A stretch of 64,000 nt of DNA from Closterium sp. NIES-65 (GCA_948144175.1 CANXME010000876.1:1-64000); one strand, 5' to 3'. Counted from the first letter of the stretch, positions 11,001-24,477 are shown. Numbers and translations are program-made. The notes: a model not told the origin generated them from the sequence alone.

Positions 11001-14000
11001 GGGGCGGGTGATGGAAAGCGGGAGAATGGGGCGGGGTGATGGAAAGCGGGAGAATGGGGCAGGGTGATGGAAAGCGGGAGAATGGGGCGGGGTGATGGAA
11101 AGCAGAAGAATGGGGCGGGGTGATGGAAAGCGGGAGAGTGGGGCGAGGTGATGGAAAGCGGGAGAATGGGGCGGGTGATGGAAAGTGGGAGAATGGGGCG
11201 GGGTGATGGAAGGAGGGAGAATGGGGAGGGGTGATGGAAAGCGGGGGAATGGGGCGGGATGATGGGAAGCGGAAGAATGGGGCAGGGTGATGGAAAGCAG
11301 GAGAATGGGGCCGTGTGATGGAACGCGAGAGAATGGGGCGGGGAGATGGAAAGCGGGAGAAAGGGGCGGGGTGATGGAAAGCGGGAGAATGGGGCGGGCT
11401 TATGGAAAGCGGGAGAATGGGGCGGGGTGATGGAAGGAGGGAGAATGGGGCGGGGTGATGGAAGGAGAGAGAAGGGGGCGGGGTGATGGAAAGTGGGAAA
11501 ATGTGGCGGGGTGATGGAAAGCGGGAGAATGGGGTGGGGTTATGGGAAGCGGGAGAATGGGGCGGGGTGATGGAAAGCGGGAGAATGAAGCGGGGTGATG
11601 GAAAGCGGGAGAATGGGGCGGGGTGATGGAAAGCGGGAGAATGGGGCGGGTGATGGAAAGCGGGTGAATGGGGCGGGGTGATGGAAAGCAGGAGAATGGG
11701 GCGGGGTGATGGAAAGCAGAAGAATAGGGCGGGGTGATGGAAAGCGGGAGATGGGGCGAGGTGATGGAAAGCGGGAGAATGGGGCGGGTAATGGAAAGCG
11801 GGAGAATGGGGCGGGGTGATGGAAGGAGGGAGAATGGGGCGGGGTTATGGAAGGAGGGAGAAGGGGGCGGGGTGATGGAAAGCGGAAGAATGGCGCGGGG
11901 TGATGGAAAGCGGGAGAATGGGGCAGGGTGATGGAAAGCGGGAGATGGGGCGAGGTGATGGAAAGCGGGAGAATGGGGCGGGTAATGGAAAGCGGGAGAA
12001 TGGGGCGGGGTGATAGAAGGAGGGAGAATGGGGAGGGGTGATGGAAAGCGGGGGAATGGGGCGGGATGATGGGAAGCGGGATAATGGGGCGGGGTGATGG
12101 AAAGCGGTAGAATGGGGCGGGTTGATGGAAAGCGGGAGAATGGGGCAGGGTGATGGAAAGCGGGAGAAAGGGGCGGGCTGATGGAAAGCGGTAGAATGGG
12201 GCGGGGTGATGGAAGGAGGGAGAATGGGGCGGGGTGATGGAAGGAGGGAGAAGGGGGCGGCGTGATGGAAAGCGGGAGAATGGAGCGGGGTGATGGAAAG
12301 CGGGAGAATGGGGCGGGGTGATGGAAGGAAGGAGAATGGGGCGGGGTGATGGAAAGCGGGAGAATGTGGCGGGGTGATGGAAAGCGGGAGAATGAGGTGG
12401 GGTTATGGGAAGCGGGAGAATGGGGCGGGGTGATGGAAAGCGGGAGAATGGGGCGGGGTGATGGAAGGAGGGAGAATAGCGCGTTGTGATGGAAAGCGGG
12501 AGAATGGGGCAGGGTGATGGAAGGAGGGAGAATGGGGCGGGGTGATGGAAAGCGGGAGAATGGGGCGGGGTGATGGAAGGAGGGAGAATGGGGCGGGGTG
12601 ATGGAAGGAGGGAGAATGGGGCGGGGTGATGGAAAGTGGGAGAATGGGGCGTGGTGATGGAAAGCGGGAGAATGGGGCGGTGTGATGGAAGGAGGGAGAA
12701 TGGGGCGGGGTGATGGAAAGCGGGAGAATGGGGCGGGGTGATGGAAAGTGGGAGCATGGGGCGGGGTGATGGAAGGAGGTAGAATGGGGCGGGGAGATGG
12801 AAAGCGGGAGAATGGGGTGGGCTGATGGAAAGCGGGAGAATGGGGCGGGGTGATGGAAGGAGGGAGAATGGGGCGGGGTGATGGAAATTAGGAGAATGGG
12901 ACGGGGCGATGGAAAGCGGGAGCATGGGGCGGGGTGATGGAAGGAGGTAGAATGAGGCGGGGTGATGGAAGGAGGGAGAATGGGGCGGGGAGATGGAAAG
13001 CGGGAGAATGGGGCGGGGTGATGGAAAGCGGGAGAATGGGGCGGGGTGATGGAAAGCGGGAGAATGGGGCGGGGTGACGGAAAGCGGGAGAATGGGGCGG
13101 GGTGATGGAAAGCGGGAGAATGGGGCGGGGTGATGGAAAGCGGGAGAATGGGGCGGGGTGATGGAAAGCGGGAGAATGGGGCGGGCTGATGGAAAGCGGG
13201 AGAATGGGGCGGGCTGATGGAAAGCGGGAGAATAGGGCGGGGTGATGGAAGGAGGGAGAAAGGGGCGGGGTGATGGAAGGAGGGAGAACGGGGCGGGTGA
13301 TGGAAGGAGGGATAATGGGGCGGGGTTATGGAAAGCGGGAGAATGGGGCGGGGTGATGGAAAGCGGGAGAATGGGGCGGGGTGATGGAAGGAGGGAGAAT
13401 GGGGCGGGGTGATGGAATGCGGGAGATTGGGGCAGGGTGATGGAAAGCGTGAGAATGGGGCAGGGTGATAGAAAGCGGGAAAATGGGGCGGGGTGATGGA
13501 AAGTGGGAGAATGGGGCGGGGTGATGGAAAGCGGGAGAATGGGGCGGGTGATGGAAAGTGGGTGAATGGGGCGGGGTGATGGAAAGCAGGAGAATGGGGC
13601 GAGGTGATGGAAAGCGGGAGATGGGGCGAGGTGATGGAAAACGGGAGAATGGGGCGTGTAATGGAAAGCGGGAGAATGGGGCGGGGTGATGGAAGGAGGG
13701 AGAATGGGGAGGGGTGATGGAAAGCGGGGGAATGGGGCGGGATGATGGGAAGCGGGAGAATGGGGCGGGGTGATAGAAAGCGGGAGAATGGGGCGGGGTG
13801 ATGGAAAGCGGGAGAATGGGGCAGGGAGATGGAAAGCGGGAGAAAGGGGCGGGGTGATGGAAAGCGGGAGAATGGGGCGGGCTGATAGAAAGCGGGAGAA
13901 TGGGGCGGGGTGATGGAAGGAGGGAGAATGGGGCGGGGTGATGGAAGGAGGGAGAAGGGGGCGGGGTGATGGAAAGCGGAAGAATGGCGCGGGGTGATGG

Positions 14001-17000
14001 AAAGCGGGAGAATGGGGCGGGGTGATGGAAAGCGGGAGAATGGGGCGGGGTGATGGAAAGCGGGAGAATGGTGCGGGGTGATGGAAAGCGGGAGAATGGG
14101 GCAGGGTGATGGAAAGCGGGAGAATAGGGCGGGGTGAAGGAAGGAGGGAGAACGGGGCGGGGTGGTGGAAAGAGGAAGAAGGGGGCGGGGTGATGGAAAG
14201 CGAGAGAATGGGCCAGGGTGTTGGAAAGCGGGAGAATGGGGCGGGGTGATGAAAAGCAGGAGAATGGGGCGGGGTGATGGAAAGTGGGAGAATGGGCCGG
14301 GGTGATGGAAAGCGGGAGAATGGGGCCGGTGATGGAAAGCGGGTGAATGGGGCAGGGTGATGGAAAGCGGGAGAATGGGGCGGGGTGATGGAAAGCAGAA
14401 GAATGGGGCGGGGTGATGGAAAGCGGGAGAATGGGGCGAGGTGATGGAAAGCGGGAGAATGGGGCGGGTGATGGAAAGCGGGAGAATGGGGCGGGGAGAT
14501 GGAAAGCGGGAGAAAGGGGCGGGGTGATGGAAGGAGGGAGAATGGGGAGGGGTGATGGAAAGCGGGGGAATGGGGCGGGATGATGGGAAGCGGAAGAATG
14601 GGGCGGGGTGATGGAAAGCGGGAGAATGGGGCGTTGTGATGGAAAGCGGGAGAATGGGGCGGGGAGATGGAAAGCGGGAGAAAGGGGCGGGGTGATGGAA
14701 AGCGGGAGAATGGGGCGGGCTGATGGAAAGCGGGAGAATGGGGCGGGGTGATGGAAGGAGGGAGAAGGGGTCGGGGTGATGGAAGGAGAGAGAAGGGGTC
14801 GGGGTGATGGAAAGTGGGAAAATGTGGCGGGGTGATGGAAAGCGGGAGAATGGGGCGGGGTGATGGAATGCGGGAGAATGGAGCGGGGTGATGGAATGAG
14901 GGAGAATGGGGCAGGGTGATGGAAGGAGGGAGAATGGGGCGGGGTGATGGAAAGCGGGAGAATGGGGCGGGGTGATGGAAGGAGGGAGAATGGGGCGGGG
15001 TGATGGAAAGCGGGAGAATGGGTCGGGGTGATGGAAAGCGGGAGAACGGGGCGGGGTGATGGAAAGCAAGAGAATGGGGCGGGGTGATAGAAGGAGGGAG
15101 AATGGGGAGGGGTGATGGAAAGCGGGGGAATGGGGCGGGATGATGGGAAGCGGAAGAATGGGGCGGGGTGATGGAAAGCGGGAGAATGGGGCGGGGTGAT
15201 GGAAAGCGGGAGAATGGGGCGGGGAGATGGAAAGCGGGAGAAAGGGGAGGGGTGATGGAAAGCGGGAGAATGGGGCGGGCTGATGGAAAGCGGGAGAATG
15301 GGGCGGGGTGATGGAAAGAGGGAGAATGGGGCGGGGTGATGGAAGGAGAGAGAAGGGTGCGGGGTGATGGAAAGTGGAAGATTGTGGCGGGGTGATGGAA
15401 AGCGGGAGAATGGGGTGGGGTTATGGGAAGCGGGAGAATGGGGCGGGGTGATGGAAAGCGGGAGAATGGGGCGGGGTGATGGAAGGAGGGAGAATGGGGC
15501 GGGGTGATGGAAGGAGGGAGAATGGGGCGGGGTGATGGAAAGCGGGAGAATGGGGCGGGGTGATGGAAGGAGGGAGAATGGGGAGGGGTGATGGAAAGCG
15601 GGGGAATGGGGCGGGATGATGGGAAGTGGGAGAATGGGGCAGGGTGATGGAAAGCGGGAGAATGGGGCGGGGTGATGGAAAGCGGGAGAATGGGGCAGGG
15701 AGATGGAAAGCGGGAGAATGGAGCGGGGTGATGGAAAGCGGGAGAATGGGGCGGGTGATGGAAGGAGGAAGAAGGGGGCGGGGTGATGGAAAGCGAGAGA
15801 ATGGGCTGGGGTGTTGGAAAGCGGGAGAATGGGGCGGGGTGATGAAAAGCGGGAGAATGGGGCGGGGTGATGGAAAGTGGGAGAATGGGGCGGGGTGATG
15901 GAAAGCGGGAGAATGGGGCGGGTGATGGAAAGCGGGTGAATGGGGCAGGGTGATGGAAAGCGGGAGAATGGGGCGGGGTGATGGAAAGCAGAAGAATGGG
16001 GCGGGGTGATGGAACGCGGGAGAATGGGGCGAGGTGATGGAAAGCGGGAGAATGGGGCGGGTGATGGAAAGTGGGAGAATGGGGCGGGGTGATGGAAGGA
16101 GGGAGATTGGGGAGGGGTGATGGAAAGCGGGGGAATGGGGCGGGATGATGGGAAGCGGAAGAATGGGGCGGGGTGATGGAAAGCGGGAGAATGGGGTGGT
16201 GTGATGGAAAGCGGGAGAATGGGGCAGGGTGATGGAAAGCGGGAGAATGGGGCGGGGTGAAGGAAGGAGGGAGAATGGGCCGGGGTGATGGAAGAAGGAA
16301 GAAGGGGGCGGGGTGATGGAAAGTGGGAAAATGTGGCGGGGTGATGGAAAGCAGGAGAATGGGGTGGGGTTATGGGAAGCGGGAGAATGGGGCGGGGTGA
16401 TGGAAAGCGGGAGAATGGAGCGGGGTGATGGAATGAGGGAGAATGGGGCGGGGTTATGGGAAGCGGGAGAATGGGGCGGGGTGATGGAAAGCGGGAGAAT
16501 GGGGCGGGGTGATGGAAGGAGGGAGAACGGGACGGGGTGATGGAAGGAGGGAGAATGGGGCGGGGTGATGGAAAGCAGGAGAATGGGGCGGGGAGATGGA
16601 AGGAGGGAGAATGGGGCGGGGTGATGGAAAGCGGGAGAATGGGGCGGGGTGATGGAAAGAGGGAGAATGGGGCGGGGTGATGGTAAGCGGGAGAATGGGG
16701 CGGGGTGACGGAAGGAGGGAGAATGGGGCGGGGTGATGGAAGGAGGGAGAATGGGGCGGGGAGATGGAAAGCGGGAGAATGGGGCGGGGTGATGGAAAGC
16801 GGGAGAATGGGGCGGGGTGATGGAAAGCGGGAGAATGGGGCGGGGTGACGGAAAGCGGGAGAATGGGGCGGGGTGATGGAAAGCGGGAGAATGGGGCGGG
16901 GTGATGGAAAGAGGGAGAATGGGGCGGGGTGATGGAAGGAGAGAGAAGGGTGCGGGGTGATGGAAAGTGGAAGATTGTGGCGGGGTGATGGAAAGCGGGA

Positions 17001-20000
17001 GAATGGGGTGGGGTTATGGGAAGCGGGAGAATGGGGCGGGGTGATGGAAAGCGGGAGAATGGGGCGGGGTGATGGAAGGAGGGAGAATGGGGCGGGGTGA
17101 TGGAAGGAGGGAGAATGGGGCGGGGTGATGGAAAGCGGGAGAATGGGGCGGGGTGATGGAAGGAGGGAGAATGGGGAGGGGTGATGGAAAGCGGGGGAAT
17201 GGGGCGGGATGATGGGAAGCGGGAGAATGGGGCAGGGTGATGGAAAGCGGGAGAATGGGGCGGGGTGATGGAAAGCGGGAGAATGGGGCAGGGAGATGGA
17301 AAGCGGGAGAATGGAGCGGGGTGATGGAAAGCGGGAGAATGGGGCGGGGTGATGGAAAGCGGGAGAATGGGGTGGGGTGATGGAAAGCGAGAGAATGGGG
17401 CGGGGTGATGGAAAGCGGGAGAATGGGGCGGGGTGATGGAATGAGGAAGAATGGGGCGGGGTGATGGAAGGAGGGAGAATGAAGCGGGGTGATGGAAAGC
17501 GGGAGAATGGGGCGGGGTGATGGAAGGAGGAAGAATGGGGCGGGGTGATGGAAAGCGGGAGAATGGGGCGGGGTGATGGAAAGCGGGAGAATGGGGCGGG
17601 GTGATGGAAAGCGAGAGAATGGGGCGGGGTGATGGAAGGAGGGAGAATGGGGAGGGGTGATGGAAATCGGGGGAATGGGGCGGGATGATGGGAAGCGGAA
17701 GAATGGGGCGGGGTGATGGAAAGCGGGAGAATGGGGCAGGGTGATGGGAAGCGGGAGAATGGGGCGGGGGGATGGAAAGCGGGAGAAAGGGGAGGGGTGA
17801 TGGAAAGCGGGAGAATGGGGCGGGCTGATGGAAAGCGGGAGAATGGGGCGGGGTGATGGAAGGAGGGAAAATGGGGCGGGGTGATGGAAGGAGAGAGAAG
17901 GGGGCGGGGTGATGGAAAGCGGGAGAATGGGGTGGGGTTGTGGGAAGCGGGAGAATGGGGCGGGGTGATGGAAAGCGGGGGAATGGGGCGGGGTGATGGA
18001 AGGAGGGAGAATGGGGCGGGGTGATGGAAGGAGGGAGAATGGGGCGGAGTGATGGAAAGCGGGAGAATGGGGCGGGGTGATGGAAGGAGGGAGAATGGGG
18101 CAGGATGATGGAAAGCGGGAGAATGGGGCGGGGTGATGGAAAGCGGGAGAATGGGGTGGGGTGATGGAAAGCGGGAGAATGGGGTGGGGTGATGGAAATC
18201 AGGAGAATGGGGCGGGGTGATGGAAAGCGGGAGAATGGGGCGGAGTGATGGAAGGAGGGAGAATGGGGCGGGGTTATAGAAAGCGGGAGAATGTGGCGGT
18301 GTGATGGAAAGCGGGAGAAGGGGGTGGGGTTATGGGAAGCGGGAGAAAGGGGCGGGGTGATGGAAAGCGGGAGAATGGGGCGGGGTGATGGAAGGAGGGA
18401 GAATGGGGCGGGGTGATGGAAGGAGGGAGAATGGGGCGGGGTGATGGAAGGAGGGAGAATGGGGCGGGGTGATGGAAAGCGCGAGAATGGGGCGGGGTGA
18501 TGGAAGGAGGGAGAATGGGGCGGGGTGATGGAAAGCGGGAGAATGGGGCGGGGTGATGGAAAGCGGGAGGATGGGGCGGGGTGATGGAAGGAAGGAGAAT
18601 GGGGTGGGGTGATGGAAAGCGGGAGATTGGGGCAGGGTGATGGAAAGCGGGAGAATGGGGCGGGGTGATGGAAAGCGGGAAAATGGGGCGGGGTGATGGA
18701 AAGCGGGAGAATGGGGCTGGGTGATGGAAAGCGGGAGAATGGGGCGGGGTGATGGAAAGCGGGAGAATGGGGCGGGGTGATGGAAGGAGGGAGAATGGGG
18801 CGGGGTGATGGAAGGAGAGAGAAGGGGGCGGGGTGATGGAAAGTGGGAGAATGTGGCGGGGTGATGGAAAGCGGGAGAATGGGGTGGGGTTATGGGAAGC
18901 GGGAGAATGGGGCGGGGTGATGGAAAGCGGGAGAATGGGGCGGGGTGATGGAAGGAGGGAGAATGGGGCGGGGTGATGGAAGGAGGGAGAATGGGGCGGA
19001 GTGATGGAAAGCGGGAGAATGGGGCGGGGTGATAGAAGGAGGGAGAATGGGGCGGGATGATGGAAAGCGGGAGGATGGGGCAGGGTGATGGAAAGCGGGA
19101 GAATGGGGCGGGGTGATGGAAAGCGGGAGAATGGGGCGGGGTGATGGAAAGCGGGAGAATGGGGCGGGTTGATGGAAGGAGGGAGAATGGGGTGGGGTGA
19201 TAGAAAGCGGGAGAATGTGGCGGGGTGATGGAAAGCGGGAGAATGGGGTGGGGTTATGGGAAGCGGGAGAATGAGGCGGGGTGATGGAAAGCGGGAGAAT
19301 GGGGCGGGGTGATGGAAGGAGGGAGAATGGGGCGGGGTGATGGAAGGAGGGAGAATGGGGCGGAGTGATGGAAAGCGGGAGAATGGGGCGGGGTGATGGA
19401 AGGAGGGAGAATGGGGCGGGATGATGGAAAGCGGGAGAATGGGGCAGGGTGATGGAAAGCGGGAGAATGGGGCGGGGTGATGGAAAGCGGGAGAATGGGG
19501 CGGGGTGATGGAAATCGGGAGAATGGGGCGGGGTGATGGAAAGCGGGAGAATGGGGCGGGTTGATGGAAGGAGGGAGAATGGGGCGGGGTGATAGAAAGC
19601 GGGAGAATGTGGCGGGTGATGGAAAGCAGGAGAAGGGGGTGGGGTTATGGGAAGCGGGAGAATGGGGCGGGGTGATGGAAAGCGGGAGAATGGGGCGGGG
19701 TGATGGAAGGAGGGAGAATGGGGCGGGGTGATGGAAGGAGGGAGAATGGGGCGGGGTGATGGAATGCGGGAGAATGGGGCGGGGTGATGGAAGGAGGGAG
19801 AATGGGGCGGGGTGATGGAAAGCGGGAGAATGGGGCGGGGTGATGGAAAGCGGGAGAATGGGGCTGGGTGATGGAAAGCGGGAGAATGGGGCGGGGTGAT
19901 GGAAAGTGGGAGAATGGGGCGGGGTGATGGAAGGAGGGAGAATGGGGTGGGGTGATGGAAAGCGGGAGATTGGGGCAGGGTGATGGAAAGCGGGAGAATG

Positions 20001-21376
20001 GGGCGGGGTGATGGAAAGCGGGAAAATGGGGCGGGGTGATGGAAAGCGGGAGAATGGGGCGGGGTGATGGAAGGAGGGAGAATAGGGCGGGGTTATGGAA
20101 AGTGGGAGAATGGGTCGGGGTGATGGAAAGCGGGAGAATGGGGCGGAGTGATGGAAAGCGGGAGAATGGGGCGGGGTGATGGAAAGCGGGAGAACGGGGC
20201 GGGGTGATGGAAAGCGGGAGAATGGGGCAGGGTGATGGAAAGCGGGAAAATGGGGCGGGGTGATGGAAAGCGGGAGAATGGGGCGGAGTGATGGAAAGCG
20301 GGAGAATGGGGCGAGGTGATGGAAAGCGAGAGAATGGGGCGGGTGATGGAAAGGGGGAGAATGGGGCGGGGTGATGGAAAGCGGGGGAATGGGGCGGGAT
20401 GATGGGAAGCGGAAGAATGGGGCGGGGTGGTGGAAAGCGGGAGAATGGGGCGGGGTGATGGAAAGCGGGAGAATGGGGCGGGGAGATGGAAAGCGGGAGA
20501 AAGGGGCGGGGTGATGGAAAGCGGGAGAATGGGGCGGGCTGATGGAAAGCGGGAGAATGGGGCGGGGTGATGGAAGGAGGGAGAATGGGGTGGGGTGATG
20601 GAAGGAGAGAGAAGGGAGCGGGGCGATGGAAAGTGGGAAAATGTGGCGGGGTGATGGAAAGCGGGAGAATGGGGTGGGGTTATGGGAAGCAGGAGAATGG
20701 GGCGTGGTGATGGAAAGCGGGAGAATGGGGCGGGGTGATAGAATGAGGGAGAATGGGGCCGGGTGATGGAAGGAGGGAGATTGGGGCGGGGTAATGGAAA
20801 GCGGGAGAATGGGGCGGGGTGATGGAAGGAGGGAGAATGGGGCGGGGTGATGGAAAGCGGGAGAATGGGGCGGGGTGATGGAAAGCGGGAGAATGGGGCG
20901 GGGTGATGGAAAGCAAGAGAATGGGGTGGGGTGATGGAAGGAGGGAGAATGGGGAGGGGTGATGGAAAGTGGGGGAATGGGGCGGGATGATGGGAAGCGG
21001 AAGAATGGGGCGGGGTGATGGAAAGAGGGAGAATGGGGCGGGGTGATGGAAAGCGAGAGAATGGGGCGGGGAGATAGAAAGCGGGAGAATGGAGCGGGGT
21101 GATGGAAAGCGGGAGAATGGGGCGGGCTGATGGAAAGCGGGAGAATGGGGCGGGGTGATGGAAGGAGGGAGAATGGGGCGTGGTGATGGAAGGAGAGAGA
21201 AGGGGGCGGGGTGATGGAAAGTGGGAGAATGTGGCGGGGTGATGGAAAGAAGGAGAATGGGGCGGGGTGATGGAAAGCGGGAGAATGGGGCGGGGTGATG
21301 GAAGGAGGGAGAATGGGGCGGGGTGATAGAAAGCGGGAGAATGTGGCGGGGTGATGGAAAGCGGGAGAATGGGGTG
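8047..21376 (+). repeat. Satellite B, 28-bp G-rich tandem array, copy 1
   Basis: About 476 copies of a 28-bp monomer that begins GATGGAAAGCGGGAG and ends GGGGCGGGGT. A common variant has GGAAGGAGGGAG in place of GGAAAGCGGGAG; some monomers are 27 bp, lacking one G (GGGGCGGGTGATGG). The plus strand is strongly purine- and G-rich, and each monomer offers G-runs of 3, 4 and 4. The minus strand has almost no stop codons and reads as a 28-residue Pro/Ser/His/Phe-rich period, producing open frames of several hundred codons that are not treated as genes. Larger local duplications occur, for example the block at about 15314 recurs at 16907 (1,593 bp, about 57 monomers). The left junction with A is abrupt at GTCCTGGAG/ATGGAAAGC. 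Confidence 0.97.
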
Positions 21377-21401
21377 GCGTGTGCAAAAAAAAAGAACAAG
21401 G

Positions 21402-24400
21402 GCATGGCGTGTGCAAAATAGCAAGAACAAGGGCCTAGCGTGTGCAAAATAAAAAGAACAAGGGCCTAGCGTGTGCAAAATAAAAAGAACAAGGGCCTAG
21501 CGTTTGCAAAATTGCAAGAACAAGGGCCTAGCATGTGCAAAATTGCAAGAACAAGGGCTTAGCGAGTGCAAAATAGCAAGAGCAAGGGCCTAGCGTGTGC
21601 AAAAAATCAAGAACAAGGGCCTAGCGTTCGCGAAATAGCAAAAACAAGGGCCTAGCGTGTGCAAAATAAAAAGAACAAGGGTCTAGCATGTGCAAAATTG
21701 CAAGAACAAGGGCCTAGCTTGTGCAAAATAAAAAGAACAAGGGCATAGCGTGTGCAAAATAGCAAGAACAGGTGCCTAGCGTGTGCAAAATATAAAGAAC
21801 AAGGGACTAGCATGTGCAAAATAAAGAGAACAAGGGCCTAGCGTGTGCAAAATTGCAAGAACAAGGGCCTAGCGTGTGCAAAATAAAAAGAACAAAGGCC
21901 TAGCGTGTGCAAAATAAAAATAACAAAGGGCTAGCATGTGCAAAATTGCAGGAACAAGGGCCTAGCATCTGCAAAATTGCAAGAACAAGGGCCTAGCGAG
22001 TGCAAATTAGCAAGAGCAAGGGCCTAGCGTGTGCAATAAATCAAGAACAAGGGCCTAGCGTTCGCGAAATAGCAAGAACAAGGGCCTAGCGTGTGCAAAA
22101 TAAGAAGAACAAGGGTCTAGCATGTGCAAAACTGCAAGAACAAGGGCCTAGCGTGTTCAAAATAAAAAGAACAAGGGCATAGCGTGTGCAAAATAGCAAG
22201 AACAAGGGCCTAGCGTGTGCAAAATAAAAAGAACAAGGGTCTAGCATGTGCGAAATTGCAAGAATAAGGGCCTAGCGTGTGCAAAATAAAAAGAACAAGG
22301 GCATAGCGTGTGCTAAATTGCAAGAACAAGGGCCTAGCGTGTGCAAAATTGCAAGAACAAGGGCCTAGCGAGTGCAAAATAGCAAGAGCAAGAGCCTAGC
22401 GTGTGCAAAAAATCAAGGACAAGGGCCTAGCGTTCGCGAAATAGCAAGAGCAAGGGCCTAGCGTGTGCAAAATAAAAACAACAAGGGTCTAGCATGTGCA
22501 AAATTGCAAAAACAAGGGCCTAACGTGTGCAAAATTGCAAGAACAAGGGCGTAGCGAGTGCAAAATAGCAAGAGCAAGGGCCTAACGTGTGCAAAAAAAT
22601 CAAGAACAAGGGCCTAGCGTTCGCGAAATAGCAAGAACAAGGGCCTAGCGTGTGCAAAATAAAAAGAACAAAGGGCTAGCGTGTGCAAAATTGCAAGAAC
22701 AAGGGCCTAGCGTGTGCAAAATTGCAAGAACAAGGGCCTAGCGAGTGCAAAATAGCAAGAGCAAGGGCCTAGCTTGTGCAATAAATCAAGAACAAGGGCC
22801 TAGCGTTCGCGAAATAGCAAGAACAAGGGCCTAGCGTGTGCAAAATAAAAAGAAGAAGGGTCTAGCATGTGCAAAATTGCAAGAACAAGGGCCTAGCGTG
22901 TTCAAAATAAAAACAACAAGGGCATAGCGTGTGCAAAATAGCAAGAACAAGGGCCTAGCGTGTGCAAAATAAAAAGAACAAGGGTCTAGCATGTGCGAAA
23001 TTGCAAGAATAAGGGCCTAGCGTGTGCAAAATAAAAAGAACAAGGGCATAGTGTGTGCTAAATTGCAATAACAAGGGCCTAGCGTGTGCAAAAATGCAAG
23101 AACAAGGGCCTAGCGAGTGCAAAATAGCAAGAGCAAGAGCCTAGCGTGTGCAAAAAATCAAGGACAAGGGCCTAGCATTCGCGAAATAGCAAGAGCAAGG
23201 GCCTAGCGTGTGCAAAATAAAAACAACAAGGGTCTAGCATGTGCAAAATTGCAAGAACAAGGGCCAAGCGTGTGCAAAATAAAAAGAACAAGGGCATAGA
23301 GTGTGCAAAATAGCAAGAACAAGGGCCTAGCGTGTGCAAAATAAAAAGAAACAAGGGCCTAGCGTGTGCAAAATAAAAAGAACAAGGGCCTAGCGTACGC
23401 AAAATTGCAAGAACAAGGGCCTAGCGTGTGCAAAATTGCAAGAACAAGGGCCTAGCGAGTGCAAAATAGCAAGAGCAAGGGCCTAGCGTGTGCAATAAAT
23501 CAAGAACAAGGGCCTAGCGTACGCGAAATAGCAAGAACAAGGGCCTAGCGTGTGCAAAATAAAAAGAACAAGGGTCTAGCATGTGCAAAATTGAAAGAAC
23601 AAGGGCCTAGCGTGTTCAAAATAAAAAGAACAAGGGCATAGCGTGTGCAAAATAGCAAGAACAAGGGCCTAGCGTGTGCAAAATAAAAAGAACAAGGGTC
23701 TAGCATGTGCGAAATTGCAAGAATAAGGGCCTAGCGTGTGCAAAATAAAAAGAACAAGGGCATAGCGTGTGCTAAATTGCAAGAACAAGGGCCTAGCGTG
23801 TGCAAAAATGCAAGAACATGGGCCTAGCGAGTGCAAAATAGCAAGAGCAAGAGCCTAGCGTGTGCAAAAAATCAAGGACAAGGGCCTAGCGTTCGCGAAA
23901 TAGCAAGAGCAAGGGCCTAGCGTGTGCAAAATAAAAACAACAAGGGTCTAGCATGTGCAAAATTGCAAGAACAAGGGCCAAGCGTGTGCAAAATAAAAAG
24001 AACAAGGCAAGAGCGTGTGCAAAATAGCAAGAACAAGGGCCTAGCGTGTGCAAAATTGCAAGAACAAGGGCCTAGTATGTGCAAAATACAAGAACAAGGG
24101 CCTAGCGTGTGCAAAATAAAAAGAACAAGGGCCTAGCGTGTCCAAAATTGCAAGAACAAGGGCCTAGCTTGTGCAAAATTGCAAGAACAAGGGCCTAGCG
24201 AGAGCAAAATAGCTAGAGCAAGGGCCTAGCGTGTGCAAAAAATCAAGAACAAGGGCATAGGGTTCGCGAAATAGCAAGAACAAGGGCCTAGCGTGTGCAA
24301 AATAAAAGAACAAGGGCATGGCGTGTGCAAAATAGCAAGAACAAGGGCCTAGCGTGTGCAAAATAAAAAGAACAAGGGCCTAGCGTGTGCAAAATAAAAA

Positions 24401-24477
24401 GAACAAGGGCCTAGCGTTTGCAAAATTGCAAGAACAAGGGCCTAGCATGTGCAAAATTGCAAGAACAAGGGCTTAGC
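21402..24477 (+). repeat. 2,914-bp higher-order unit in satellite C
   Basis: The monomer run starting GCATGGCGTGTGC at 21402 recurs at 24316, a spacing of 2,914 bp or exactly 94 monomers of 31 bp. Identity continues to the retrotransposon insertion point and resumes on its far side: the sequence after 31954 matches that after about 21549, including the AAATAGCAAAAACAAGG monomer at 21632 and 32023. A further start of the same unit is seen near 34562, about 82 monomers on. Satellite C therefore has a long higher-order organisation in addition to its 31-bp period. Confidence 0.8.
24473..24477 (+). repeat. Target-site duplication, left
   Basis: TTAGC lies directly before the 5' LTR and is repeated directly after the 3' LTR. 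Five bp is the usual duplication for Ty1/copia integrases. The target was a normal satellite C monomer of the GGCTTAGCGAGTGC subtype. Confidence 0.95.

Larger units (their letters stand above)
21377..24477 (+). repeat. Satellite C, 31-bp A-rich tandem array, copy 1, left of the retrotransposon
   Basis: Tandem 31-bp monomers, starting GCCTAGCGTGTGC and ending AGAACAAGG, with a variable centre (AAAATAAAA, AAAATTGCA, AAAATAGCA or AAAAAATCA). Recognisable subtypes recur in fixed order, including a GTTCGCGAAATAGC monomer every 11-14 monomers or so and a GTCTAGCATGTGC monomer. It joins B at GGGGTGGC/GTGTGCAAAA. The array stops at 24477, where the copia element is inserted, and resumes at 31950 in the same register apart from the 5-bp target duplication. 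Confidence 0.97.

Noticed and set aside
8025-15069. Very long minus-strand open frames in satellite B (825, 461 and 888 codons), and their counterparts at 47675-54730
   Set aside because: They have a strict 28-residue period set by the 28-bp monomer, run from B into A sequence without change, and break at different places in the two near-identical copies. No domain, signal peptide or non-repeat part is visible.
23172-24361. Short Cys/Phe/Leu-rich minus-strand frames in satellite C that look like membrane proteins (also 33746-38597)
   Set aside because: The hydrophobic look comes from the 31-bp monomer read backwards; the 31-residue period is exact and the frames start and stop at random variant bases.
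21377-24477. CRISPR-like array of about 31-bp repeats
   Set aside because: Monomers abut directly without unique spacers, no cas genes are present, and the context is eukaryotic satellite DNA with a copia element.
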